A stretch of DNA of 40,935 bases from Paenibacillus radicis (ex Gao et al. 2016) (GTDB taxonomy: Bacteria; Bacillota; Bacilli; Paenibacillales; Paenibacillaceae), in assembly GCF_014641555.1 (NCBI RefSeq), contig NZ_BMHY01000002.1:614114-655048 (forward strand), read 5' to 3'. Under the pieces are notes generated by a model. That model was not told the origin of the DNA, ran no database searches, and saw nothing but the letters and a program-made list of their open reading frames with translations. Below are positions 33,897-40,935 of this stretch, piece by piece. Numbering within the stretch: position 1 is the first letter of the stretch; every line of letters begins with the position of its first letter. Both the position numbers and the translations under genes were made by a program.

Positions 33897-34517
33897 ATGA
33901 ACGGATTGATGGAATGGATTTCTGGCGTACTGCATGACCTGTTGTTATGGATCGAGAGTCTTGGCTATTTTGGTATTTTGATTGGACTTTTAATTGAAGT
34001 TATACCGAGTGAGATCGTGCTGGGTTTTGGCGGTTATCTGGTATCCAAAGGAGACATTTCGTACATAGGGGCAGTTATATTCGGTACGATTGGAGCCGTT
34101 GGCCAGAACTGGATTTTGTATGCGTTCGGCCGCTTTGGCGGACGTCCTATTGTGGAGAAGTATGGGAAGTATATTAAAATAAAACCGAAGCATGTGGACC
34201 TTGCCGAAAGCTGGTTCAACAAGTATGGCTCCGGCATCGTCTTTACGGCTCGTTTCGTTCCCGTTATGCGCCAGGTCATCTCCATTCCGGCCGGTATGGC
34301 CAAAATGCCTTTCTGGCTGTTTACGGGGCTGACAGCGGCCGCTTCGCTGCCATGGTCGCTTCTATTTGTCTATTTGGGCATGAAGCTCGGCGATCAATGG
34401 GAGACGATCGACCAGGAAGCGGGCAAGTACGTGCAGCCGGCGATTCTGATCGCATTAGCGCTATTGATCGTGTACGTCATCTTCAAGATTGTGCGTGCAC
34501 GCGGTAAATCGGTATAA
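33897..34517 (+). CDS. DedA family membrane protein
   Basis: The product has 206 residues and about five hydrophobic segments. Diagnostic DedA stretches are YFGILIGLLIEVIPSEIVLGFGGYL, the arginine-containing FTARFVPVMRQVISIPAGMAKMP, and GRFGGRPIVEKYGKYI. DedA proteins (SNARE-associated family) act in membrane lipid handling, some as undecaprenyl-phosphate or phospholipid flippases driven by proton motive force. AGAGGCGG immediately precedes the ATG. An undecaprenyl-phosphate role would serve glycan synthesis, but that is inference. Confidence 0.92.
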   Translation: MNGLMEWISGVLHDLLLWIESLGYFGILIGLLIEVIPSEIVLGFGGYLVSKGDISYIGAVIFGTIGAVGQNWILYAFGRFGGRPIVEKYGKYIKIKPKHVDLAESWFNKYGSGIVFTARFVPVMRQVISIPAGMAKMPFWLFTGLTAAASLPWSLLFVYLGMKLGDQWETIDQEAGKYVQPAILIALALLIVYVIFKIVRARGKSV

Positions 34518-34562
34518 TTGAAAGACGAAATAATTTTTGCAAATTAGGAAGGATGGATTCTC

Positions 34563-35129
34563 GTGACGAAAAGCATAGCGGAAAAACAAAGCAAAGGCAT
34601 CAGCCCGCAGCAGTTTATCGATGGCATGACTAAAAACCAGGAGGCCTTCCTCGGCTGGTCCGACAAATTCGTCTGGACAAGTGATGAAGACCGTACTTTC
34701 TTTGAATCGCTTAAACAACGCGATGACTTGCGTGTTCATATTCTTATGGCGGACTGGTGCGGCGATGTCGTACGCAACATTCCGGTTGTATTCAAGGCGC
34801 TGGAAGCTGGCAGCCTGCCAGTAGAAGTACTTATTATGGAAGAGCATCTGGACACGATGGATCAGTATTTGACAATGGGCGGACGCTCCGTGCCAGTCGT
34901 TATTTTCGCTAATCCGGAAGGCAATGTTCTTGGTACATGGGGTCCGCGTCCAACTTATATTCAAGAGCCGATGGTCGCGTTCAAGCAAGCGAACCCAGAC
35001 CGCGAAGCGGCCGACTATCAAGCGAATCTCGCAGAGACGCGCCAAGAAATTATGCGCCGTTACGGTGAGGGAACGGAATATCAAACGTTAATTATTAAAG
35101 AACTGCGGTCTCTTATTGAGTCGTTCTGA
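34563..35129 (+). CDS. thioredoxin-like protein with a single cysteine
   Basis: The product has 188 residues and starts at GTG 34563 after AGGAAGG. The thioredoxin fold is seen as VHILMADWCGDVVRNIPVVF, then EVLIMEEH and SVPVVIFANPEGNVLGTWGPRP with the cis-proline after Val. The active site reads WCGDVV, so the second cysteine of the CxxC pair is missing, and it is the only cysteine in the protein. This is the Thioredoxin_9-type family. Classical dithiol exchange is excluded; it might act on bacillithiol-mixed disulphides or have lost redox activity. Confidence 0.87.
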   Translation: MTKSIAEKQSKGISPQQFIDGMTKNQEAFLGWSDKFVWTSDEDRTFFESLKQRDDLRVHILMADWCGDVVRNIPVVFKALEAGSLPVEVLIMEEHLDTMDQYLTMGGRSVPVVIFANPEGNVLGTWGPRPTYIQEPMVAFKQANPDREAADYQANLAETRQEIMRRYGEGTEYQTLIIKELRSLIESF

Positions 35130-35149
35130 ATCGGATAGGAGCCTGATTA

Positions 35150-35791
35150 ATGATGCGTATTGAATCCTTCGTATTGGGACCATTACAGACGAACTGTTAT
35201 TTACTTACAAATAAAGATGAAGAGAGCGGTAAAGAGCGCGGCATCATCATCGATCCCGGCATGAATCCGAAAAAGCTGCTGGAGCGGATCGCCAATGTTC
35301 ACATCGAGGCGATTTTGCTGACGCATGCCCATTTCGACCATATGGGAGGAGTCGCCGAAGTTCGGGAAGCGGCGGGTTGTCCCGTCTATATTCATGATCT
35401 GGAGGCGGACTGGCTGACCGATCCGAAGAAAAACGGCTCGGCGCGGTGGCCGGACGCGACGCCTCCGCTTACGACAGAGCCAGCGGAATATGCGCTGGAC
35501 GAAGGCATGACGCTGAAGCTGATTGGCGAGACCTTCAAGGTTATGCATACACCGGGACATTCGCCAGGCAGCGTCAGCTTCCTGAACGGAAAGGATTTAT
35601 TTTCCGGAGACGTGCTGTTCCGCTCGTCAGTGGGGCGGACCGATCTGCCGGGAGGCCGGGAACGTGATTTATTTGATTCAATCCGAGTGAAACTTTATGC
35701 GCTGCCGGATGACGTCACCGTTTATTCCGGACATGGTCCGAAGACGTCGATTGGATTTGAAAAAGTAAACAATCCGTATGTGCGCCCATAA
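35150..35791 (+). CDS. MBL-fold (metallo-beta-lactamase superfamily) hydrolase
   Basis: The product has 213 residues. The metal-binding HxHxDH motif is THAHFDHMGG, followed by HTPGHSPGSVSF, FSGDVLFRSSVGRTDLPGG and VYSGHGPKTSIG, supplying the remaining histidines and aspartate. MRIESFVLGPLQTNCYLL is the glyoxalase II-like N-terminus (YqgX/GloB group). It probably hydrolyses a thioester or lactoyl-thiol. ATAGGAG lies about 8 bases before the first of two tandem ATGs. Confidence 0.93.
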   Translation: MMRIESFVLGPLQTNCYLLTNKDEESGKERGIIIDPGMNPKKLLERIANVHIEAILLTHAHFDHMGGVAEVREAAGCPVYIHDLEADWLTDPKKNGSARWPDATPPLTTEPAEYALDEGMTLKLIGETFKVMHTPGHSPGSVSFLNGKDLFSGDVLFRSSVGRTDLPGGRERDLFDSIRVKLYALPDDVTVYSGHGPKTSIGFEKVNNPYVRP

Positions 35792-35817
35792 GCTCTCATA
35801 GGGACGAGAATATAAGA

Positions 35818-38103
35818 ATGAAGAGGGACGGTGCATCGCATTTGGCAGGAACGACGGCAAAGCATAGCGAGGTCGCAACAGAGGAAGCCTCGGGCAAAAC
35901 GGTACGTACGGCGGAGCAGATTGCAGCCGAAAATGAACGCATTATAAAAGGGATGGCGTCCTCCCTCTCCATTCCGCTATCAAAGGTGAAAGCCGCGGTA
36001 TCGCTGCTGGACGAAGGCAATACGATTCCGTTTATCGCCCGTTACCGGAAGGAAATGACCGGAGAGCTGGACGAGAATGAATTGCGCTCTATAGAAGAGC
36101 GGCTGCAATATTTGCGTAACTTGGAGGAGCGCAAGCGTGAGGTCATCCGGCTTATTGACGAGCAGGGCAAGCTGACGGAAGCGCTGCGGGCTTCGATTGA
36201 GGCTTCGGTTAAGCTTCAAGAGATTGAAGATTTATACCGTCCTTACCGGCAAAAGCGGAAGACTCGCGCTAGTGTAGCCAAGGAACGCGGCCTGGAACCG
36301 CTAGCCGATTGGCTCTGGTCGCAGCCGAAGCAGGGCGAGCCGCTTGCAGAAGCCAAGCGTTATATCGATGCGGAGAAGGGCGTTGCAAGCGTGGAGGACG
36401 CGCTGCAAGGCGCGATGGACATTTTGGCCGAAAATATTGCTGACGAGGCTGTAATCCGCGCCTGGGTGCGTAAGCATACGTTTGATCAGGGCTTGATTCA
36501 GACCGCAGCGAAAAACAAAGACGTCGAATCGGTTTACGAAATGTATTACAGCTATGAAGAACCGATTCGCAAGCTGCCTCCGCATCGCGTGCTGGCTATT
36601 AACCGGGGCGAGCGGGAGGATATATTGAGGGTGTCATTTGCGATTCAGGCGGAACGTATCCACGATTATATCCAGCGGAAAATACTGCGCAACTATACAG
36701 CAGCTGCCGTACGCGAAGTGCTCGTAGCCGTTACTGAAGATGCGTACAAGCGTCTTATAGCTCCGTCGATTGAGCGCGAGGTGCGCGGCGAGCTGACCGA
36801 AAAGGCAGAGGAGCATGCAATTTCGATCTTTTCGGAAAATCTGCGCAATCTGCTGCTGCAGCCGCCCGTTCGCGGCAATATTGTCCTTGGCGTCGATCCG
36901 GCCTTCCGGACAGGCTGCAAGCTGGCGGTCATTGACGATACCGGCAAGCTGCTTGAGGTAGCGGTATCCTATCCGACACCTCCGAATAACAAGGTCAGAG
37001 AAGCCGAGCTGCTGATTAATGGGCTGATCGACAAGTATAAAGTCGAATTGATTGTCATCGGCAACGGTACGGCGTCCCGCGAAACCGAACAATTCATCGC
37101 TTCTCTTATTGGCAAGCGGAAAGAAGCCGGATTAGCCGGCAGCGGTGAGCTGAAATATATTATCGTCAGCGAAGCCGGAGCAAGCGTGTATTCGGCATCG
37201 AAGCTGGCTGCAGAAGAGTTCCCGGAGCTGGATGTTGCGGAGCGCAGTGCGGTATCTATTGCCCGGAGGCTGCAAGACCCGTTGGCGGAACTTGTGAAGA
37301 TTGAGCCGAAGGCCATCGGCGTCGGGCAATACCAGCATGATGTGAGCCAGAAGCGGTTGGACGAAAGTCTCGGCGGCGTCGTGGAATCTGCGGTTAACCA
37401 TGTCGGCGTAGACGTGAATACGGCGTCGGCTTCGCTGCTTTCATATGTAGCCGGCATCAATACGACGATCGCCCGTAATATCGTCAAGTACCGGGAGGAG
37501 AACGGACGGTTTGCGAAGCGCGGACAGCTGCAGAAGGTGCCGCGGCTGGGCGCGAAGTCGTACGAGCAGTGTATCGGCTTTCTGCGGATACCGGAAGCGG
37601 CTAATCCACTCGACCGGACGCCGATTCACCCTGAATCGTATGACGTCGTCGATAAGCTGTTTGCCGAGCTTGGCGTTAAGCCGAAGCAGATCGGCACAGA
37701 GGAGCTGAAGGAAAAGCTGACGGCTGTTCAGCCAGATGCTGTTGCTCCGGCGCTTGGCGTAGGCGTTCCGACGCTTAAAGACATTATCGATAGCTTGCTC
37801 CGCCCGGGACGTGATCCGCGGGAGGAGCTGCCTGCTCCGATTTTTCATACCGATGTGCTGAACATTGAAGATCTGACGCCGGGGATGGAACTGCACGGGA
37901 CTGTCCGCAACGTTATCGATTTTGGCGCTTTTATCGACATTGGTATCAAAAATGATGGACTCGTTCACATTTCACAAATGAGTGACAAGTTTATTAAACA
38001 TCCGATGGATGTCGTATCTGTCGGTGACACTGTGACGGTATGGGTATTAAACGTCGATCTGAAAAAGGGCCGCGTAGGCTTGACGATGCGCAAGCAAAGT
38101 TAA
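35818..38103 (+). CDS. tex: Tex family RNA-binding transcription accessory protein
   Basis: The product has 761 residues in Tex order: an N-terminal helical part with LLDEGNTIPFIARYRKEMTGELDE, a YqgF-type RNase H-like domain (VLGVDPAFRTGCKLAVID, VIGNGTASRETEQFI), a helix-hairpin-helix region (TASASLLSYVAGINTTIARNIV), and a C-terminal S1 domain (GMELHGTVRNVIDFGAFIDIG, GLVHISQMSDKF). It binds nucleic acid and influences transcription. The N-terminal 45 residues before the conserved part are extra, and ATG 35953 could be the true start, but neither site has a strong ribosome sequence. Confidence 0.94.
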   Translation: MKRDGASHLAGTTAKHSEVATEEASGKTVRTAEQIAAENERIIKGMASSLSIPLSKVKAAVSLLDEGNTIPFIARYRKEMTGELDENELRSIEERLQYLRNLEERKREVIRLIDEQGKLTEALRASIEASVKLQEIEDLYRPYRQKRKTRASVAKERGLEPLADWLWSQPKQGEPLAEAKRYIDAEKGVASVEDALQGAMDILAENIADEAVIRAWVRKHTFDQGLIQTAAKNKDVESVYEMYYSYEEPIRKLPPHRVLAINRGEREDILRVSFAIQAERIHDYIQRKILRNYTAAAVREVLVAVTEDAYKRLIAPSIEREVRGELTEKAEEHAISIFSENLRNLLLQPPVRGNIVLGVDPAFRTGCKLAVIDDTGKLLEVAVSYPTPPNNKVREAELLINGLIDKYKVELIVIGNGTASRETEQFIASLIGKRKEAGLAGSGELKYIIVSEAGASVYSASKLAAEEFPELDVAERSAVSIARRLQDPLAELVKIEPKAIGVGQYQHDVSQKRLDESLGGVVESAVNHVGVDVNTASASLLSYVAGINTTIARNIVKYREENGRFAKRGQLQKVPRLGAKSYEQCIGFLRIPEAANPLDRTPIHPESYDVVDKLFAELGVKPKQIGTEELKEKLTAVQPDAVAPALGVGVPTLKDIIDSLLRPGRDPREELPAPIFHTDVLNIEDLTPGMELHGTVRNVIDFGAFIDIGIKNDGLVHISQMSDKFIKHPMDVVSVGDTVTVWVLNVDLKKGRVGLTMRKQS

Positions 38104-38117
38104 AATAGGAATCAACT

Positions 38118-38148
38118 GGGCTTGCCTGTCAAAAGGCAAGCCCTTTAT
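38118..38148 (+). terminator. intrinsic terminator after tex
   Basis: A 10-bp perfect stem GGGCTTGCCT / AGGCAAGCCC with a 6-base loop is followed by TTTAT. It begins 15 bases after the tex stop. Confidence 0.75.
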
Positions 38149-38151
38149 AAT
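38122..38151 (+). promoter_or_regulatory. candidate promoter of the Rrf2 gene, overlapping the tex terminator
   Basis: TTGCCT (38122-38127, 4 of 6) and a perfect TATAAT (38146-38151) are 18 bases apart, with the -35 inside the terminator stem. Confidence 0.35.
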
Positions 38152-38199
38152 GAGTATAGAGCCCTCTAATATCCTTTAAGGGAAGGAGAGAGTGCATTT

Positions 38200-38706
38200 A
38201 TGCAACCAGAAAGTAAAATCGATAAAATCGCCAAATGCGTCGTATCGCCAAATCACAAATGGTTTGGACTATCGCTGCAAGCTATGGTCGTTTTATCGCG
38301 CAAGAAGCAGGCTTGTTCGAGCAATGAGCTGGCCGGGTATTTGAAGTCGGAGGCAACGATGCTGCGGCGTGTCCTCGCGAAGCTAGCCCGTGAAGGGCTG
38401 CTGGAGACAAGAGAGGGGCGGGACGGCGGTTATCGTTTAAATCGTTTGCCAGAGGCAATAACGCTTGCAGACGTCTATCTCGCGCTTAAGGTCGGAGAAC
38501 CGCTTTGCAACGGGATGCTGGATACAACAGGCGTGCACGAGTTTGGACAAGAAATGAAGCAAGCCTTTGTTGAGATCACCGATGAGGTGGAGCGTAAAAC
38601 GGTTGAAACGCTGCAGCAGACTACCATTCTGCAGCTAGCGGAACGCGTATGCGCATTGAAACACTTGAGCCAGGAAGAAACGGCTAGTCCAGCGCTGGGA
38701 ACATAG
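38200..38706 (+). CDS. Rrf2 family transcriptional regulator
   Basis: The product has 168 residues. A winged helix at about 20-85 contains SSNELAGYLKSEATMLRRVLAKLAREGLLETREGRDGGYRL, matching the Rrf2 core including the wing motif GRxGGY. The three-cysteine cluster binding iron-sulphur in IscR/NsrR is not present; cysteines occur singly (residues 13, 39, 102 and near 149), so it may be a thiol sensor or respond to a small molecule, as YwnA/CymR-type members do. AAGGAGAG lies about 9 bases before the ATG. It is directly upstream of a nitroreductase gene whose promoter carries inverted repeats. Confidence 0.9.
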   Translation: MQPESKIDKIAKCVVSPNHKWFGLSLQAMVVLSRKKQACSSNELAGYLKSEATMLRRVLAKLAREGLLETREGRDGGYRLNRLPEAITLADVYLALKVGEPLCNGMLDTTGVHEFGQEMKQAFVEITDEVERKTVETLQQTTILQLAERVCALKHLSQEETASPALGT

Positions 38707-38720
38707 TTATTTTTACCCGA

Positions 38721-38749
38721 TTGACAGAAGAGAATTTGGGATTTATACT
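38721..38749 (+). promoter_or_regulatory. strong sigma-A promoter of the nitroreductase gene
   Basis: A perfect TTGACA (38721-38726) and TATACT (38744-38749, 5 of 6) are separated by the ideal 17 bases. It lies right after the Rrf2 stop. Confidence 0.8.
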
Positions 38750-38762
38750 GAGCTTAAATTCG

Positions 38763-38804
38763 TCACAGTTACTATGATTTAAACTGTGAGAGATTGTACA
38801 CAGT
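38763..38804 (+). promoter_or_regulatory. tandem inverted-repeat operator
   Basis: TCACAGTT (38763-38770) and AACTGTGA (38782-38789) form a perfect 8-base inverted repeat with an 11-base spacer. A third half-site, CACAGT (38799-38804), inverts against the second with a 10-base spacer. They cover about +7 to +48 of the predicted transcript, a position suited to repression. The Rrf2 protein next door is the likely binder (inference). Confidence 0.6.
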
Positions 38805-38873
38805 AAACGTTGAATTTTTTTGCGTTAAACTGAGCAAGATGTAGCACAGATAAAAATTTGGAGGGATTCCATA

Positions 38874-39521
38874 ATGAGTACTCAAACAGAAGCACAAGTA
38901 AACCAAGCATTTTTAGAAGTATTAGAAGGCCGCCATTCCGTTCGTCACTACGATCCGGAATTCAAAATCGCACAAGAAGAAATTGAAGAAATTTTGAAGC
39001 TGGCAACGAAATCGCCATCGTCCTCGAATACACAGTCGTGGCGTTTCCTCGTTGTAACGGATCAAGAGCTTAAAAAACAACTGCTGCCAATCGCCAACAA
39101 TCAGCAGCAAATTGTAGACTCTTCGGCCGTTATCGTCTTGCTTGGCGATTTGGAAATGTATAAAAATGTGGAGAAAATCAATCACCTCGCTGTAGAAGCG
39201 GGTTATATGACAGAGGAATTCGCGAAGCAATTTACCGAAAACTCGGTTAAGCTGTACACATCGATTCCGAAGGAGCGTCTGCACGAAGTGGCGGTATTCG
39301 ACGCTGGTCTTGTCGCGATGCAAATCATGCTGGTTGCCAAATCGAAAGGGTATGACACGGTACCAATGGGCGGTTATGACCGCGAGAAGCTGAAGGCGTT
39401 CTTCAACATTCCGGACCGCTACGCACCAACGATTCTGATTCCGATCGGCAAAGCAGCGACTGAAGGCCGCTCGACTGCACGTCTGCCTATCGAAGACGTA
39501 ACGTTCTGGAACAAAATCTAA
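38874..39521 (+). CDS. nitroreductase family protein
   Basis: The product has 215 residues and is an FMN-dependent NAD(P)H oxidoreductase. RHSVRHYDPEF is the conserved FMN-binding start, LATKSPSSSNTQSWRFLVV the second FMN contact, and GLVAMQIMLVAKSKGYDTVPMGGYD the dimer and FMN region near the C-terminus, with ILIPIGKAATEGRSTARLP closing. It likely reduces quinones or nitro compounds, consistent with control by a thiol or redox regulator. GGAGGG lies about 8 bases upstream of the ATG. Confidence 0.93.
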   Translation: MSTQTEAQVNQAFLEVLEGRHSVRHYDPEFKIAQEEIEEILKLATKSPSSSNTQSWRFLVVTDQELKKQLLPIANNQQQIVDSSAVIVLLGDLEMYKNVEKINHLAVEAGYMTEEFAKQFTENSVKLYTSIPKERLHEVAVFDAGLVAMQIMLVAKSKGYDTVPMGGYDREKLKAFFNIPDRYAPTILIPIGKAATEGRSTARLPIEDVTFWNKI

Positions 39522-39532
39522 TAACCGGTAAA

Positions 39533-39566
39533 AACCCGCTAGCCGAATCCGGCAGCGGGTTTTTTG
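39533..39566 (+). terminator. intrinsic terminator after the nitroreductase gene
   Basis: AACCCGCT/AGCGGGTT with an inner GCCG/CGGC stem around AATC, followed by a run of T. Confidence 0.85.
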
Positions 39567-39601
39567 TTTGTGTATCAAGCTGTAAGTATCTTATAACGCT
39601 A

Positions 39602-39754
39602 TTAATGAAGCGTAGTCAGCTCGGAGCCGTCTTCTTCACCTTTGGGACTTTGTCTGTTACGGTAGAAATACCAGCATTCGTTCAGCAGCTTGATCTGTCT
39701 GCGGTCTTTTTTCAGAAAGGCACGCATCATTTGGTTGCATAGCCATTGCGGCAT
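39602..39754 (-). CDS. cmpA: CmpA-like cortex morphogenetic protein
   Basis: The product has 50 residues. The N-terminal 36 residues, MPQWLCNQMMRAFLKKDRRQ then IKLLNECWYFYR, follow the remembered Bacillus subtilis CmpA sequence (37 residues), a forespore-coat interface adaptor that directs degradation of the coat protein SpoIVA through ClpXP when the cortex is defective. Here an additional acidic tail (PKGEEDGSELTTLH) extends it. GGGAGGAGG lies 9 bases before the ATG at 39754. The assignment rests on remembered sequence, with the KLLNxCWYFYR core as the strongest element. Confidence 0.8.
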   Translation of the reverse strand: MPQWLCNQMMRAFLKKDRRQIKLLNECWYFYRNRQSPKGEEDGSELTTLH

Positions 39755-39827
39755 ACGGATCGTCCTCCTCCCGGCCTAACATGATGTATTACTACCATAT
39801 GGAGGAGGGCGAATATCCGTGCAGGTC

Positions 39828-40181
39828 CTAGATCAGCTCTTCATCTTCATACCATTGCTCAAGCTGGGCTTGAAGCGCCCGGATTTCAGTCAGTAAGGCG
39901 ATCAGCGGATAGGCGGATTCCTTCACACTGGCGAAGTCACGCTCCAGTTGGTTAATGTAGTCCAGACCGGAGATAATCGCTAGCGAGTCATCGTGAAGCT
40001 CGACATTATCGCATTCTGCGACAGCGTAAGGCAGCTGCGGAATGCGGTCAGCGGTAAGTTTATCGATCTCTTTATGAAGGCGCAGGTTTAGCGCGCTTAA
40101 TTGATAAGCGTGAGTTTCCGGCATTTCTACGAAAAACAGGCTTTCCTTGTCCTTCATGATTACATAGCGCATAGTTGGCAT
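39828..40181 (-). CDS. hypothetical protein (117 aa)
   Basis: ATG 40181 is used because GAGGGGAG lies 11 bases upstream; an in-frame TTG at 40232 would add 17 residues but has no ribosome site. The protein reads MRYVIMKDKESLFFVEMPE at its start, then LRLHKEIDKLTADRIPQLPY, and ends in a helical acidic tail (IRALQAQLEQWYEDEELI). It is small, acidic and probably cytoplasmic. The family is not recognised. Confidence 0.65.
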   Translation of the reverse strand: MPTMRYVIMKDKESLFFVEMPETHAYQLSALNLRLHKEIDKLTADRIPQLPYAVAECDNVELHDDSLAIISGLDYINQLERDFASVKESAYPLIALLTEIRALQAQLEQWYEDEELI

Positions 40182-40308
40182 CTGAAAATAAGCTCCCCTC
40201 GGTTCGATCCATGGCGCGTATTCGCGCGGCAAATCGCCGATCGAAATAATTGCTACTTGAAGTGTAGCGTATGAACGCTTTAAAATTCAAGTAGTGGGGG
40301 AGAATACG

Positions 40309-40800
40309 ATGACATTATTAATGAATGATCAAACGCTGCAGCTTTGGGTGGAGCGGGTGTCGCTGGAAAGTTTCGGCAGGCCCTTTAAGCACAAGGCCAC
40401 GTTCAACCGCAGGCTGAAGGCAACTGGCGGACGTTATTTTACTAAATCGCATAATATAGAAATCAGTCCGCATCAGCTCGAAAACTTCGGGCAAGAGGAA
40501 ACGGAAAAAATTATTAAGCATGAGCTATGCCATTATCATCTTCATATTATGAAGAGAGGCTACCAGCATCGCGATCAGGATTTCAAACAGCTGCTTGCCC
40601 ATGTAGGCGGATCGCGTTATTGCAAGTCGCTTCCTGAGCGGGCGGAGCGCAAGCCTGCACCGTTTCGGTACAAGCTCGTATGCGGCAATTGCGGCATGGA
40701 ATACCCGCGCCGAAGAAGGCTAAATCCGGCTCGTTATGTCTGCGGAAAATGTCGTGGAAAATTATTTTTAAAAACGCTTGACCTCGTGGAGAAGCCGTGA
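40309..40800 (+). CDS. SprT family zinc metalloprotease-like protein
   Basis: The product has 163 residues. The zinc motif HELCHYHLH (HExxH with an extra His) lies near residue 72, followed by GYQHRDQDFKQLLAHVGG with the third histidine. A C-terminal zinc ribbon has CGNCGMEYPRRRR and CGKCRGKLFL. This is the SprT/YdcK group of Firmicutes, related to Spartan proteases; cellular targets are unknown. ATG 40309 is preferred because the GGGGGAG site begins inside the upstream in-frame GTG at 40294. Confidence 0.9.
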   Translation: MTLLMNDQTLQLWVERVSLESFGRPFKHKATFNRRLKATGGRYFTKSHNIEISPHQLENFGQEETEKIIKHELCHYHLHIMKRGYQHRDQDFKQLLAHVGGSRYCKSLPERAERKPAPFRYKLVCGNCGMEYPRRRRLNPARYVCGKCRGKLFLKTLDLVEKP

Positions 40801-40806
40801 TATATT
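40778..40806 (+). promoter_or_regulatory. strong promoter for the tRNA
   Basis: TTGACC (40778-40783) and TATATT (40801-40806) are 17 bases apart, each matching 5 of 6. The promoter overlaps the last codons of the SprT gene and lies about 58 bases before the tRNA. Confidence 0.75.
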
Positions 40807-40863
40807 ATTACTTGTCGCCGCTGAGAAACACGACGGCAAACGAATTAAAAAATTAGCACATAT

Positions 40864-40935
40864 TCCCTGATAGCTCAGTTGGTAGAGCACTCGACTGTTA
40901 ATCGAGTTGTCACAGGTTCGAGTCCTGTTCGGGGA
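40864..40935 (+). tRNA. tRNA-Asn (anticodon GUU), 3' end cut by the window
   Basis: The acceptor stem TCCCTGA pairs with TCGGGGA (one T-G pair), the D arm has AGCTCAGTTGGTAGAGC, the anticodon stem CTCGA/TCGAG encloses CTGTTAA with anticodon GTT at 40897-40899, and the T arm has GGTTCGAGTCC. The discriminator base and CCA end lie beyond the window. It may begin a tRNA or rRNA cluster that continues downstream. Confidence 0.97.

Noticed and set aside
36634..37092. Long minus-strand ORFs opposite tex
   Set aside because: They are shadows of a GC-rich gene on the other strand, with no ribosome sites or motifs; tex is clearly real.

Overview
The window looks like a chromosome segment of a spore-forming member of the Paenibacillaceae (Firmicutes). 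The evidence is strong GGAGG-type ribosome sites, TTG and GTG starts, an H-type small acid-soluble spore protein, a CmpA-like cortex protein, split LigD/Ku end-joining genes, and a surface-glycan locus of the kind known from S-layer glycosylation in Paenibacillus, Aneurinibacillus and Geobacillus. The genus is an inference.

Layout. 1-4720: a possible gene tail, a 46-residue ORF convergent with an XRE regulator, a PilZ/LCP/zinc-ribbon operon, and an ABC exporter pair whose ATPase has no ordinary start codon. 4744-8628 (minus strand): a bactofilin/M23 peptidase pair, then an O-antigen-ligase-type membrane protein with a C-terminal helical repeat tail. 8924-27789 (plus strand): 18 closely spaced genes for a surface glycan. 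27913-32238: cardiolipin synthase, then ligD-pol, ligD-lig and ku on the minus strand. 32349-40800: small spore and hypothetical genes, a cupredoxin, DedA, a thioredoxin-like protein, an MBL hydrolase, Tex, an Rrf2 regulator with a nitroreductase, CmpA, and SprT. 40864-end: tRNA-Asn(GUU), cut by the window edge.

How the glycan genes fit together. ManC makes GDP-mannose and Gmd converts it to GDP-4-keto-6-deoxymannose. Two enzymes can use that product: an Rmd-like reductase (GDP-D-rhamnose) and a Per-like aminotransferase (GDP-perosamine), and a PglD/NeuD-type acyltransferase may N-acylate the latter. RfbA/C/B/D make dTDP-L-rhamnose. A WbaP-type phosphotransferase would start the chain on undecaprenyl phosphate, and two GT2 enzymes probably add a rhamnose adaptor. 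Three other transferases, one of them a 746-residue tandem protein, would build the chain. A Wzm/Wzt ABC pair exports it, and the divergent ligase-like protein is the candidate for transfer to a surface acceptor. The Wzt lacks a C-terminal glycan-binding domain, while a nearby membrane-anchored 192-residue protein carries an extracytoplasmic domain that resembles one. This is the most unusual element in the window. The region from 8700 to about 22200 is visibly AT-rich, with an apparent composition break inside rfbC.
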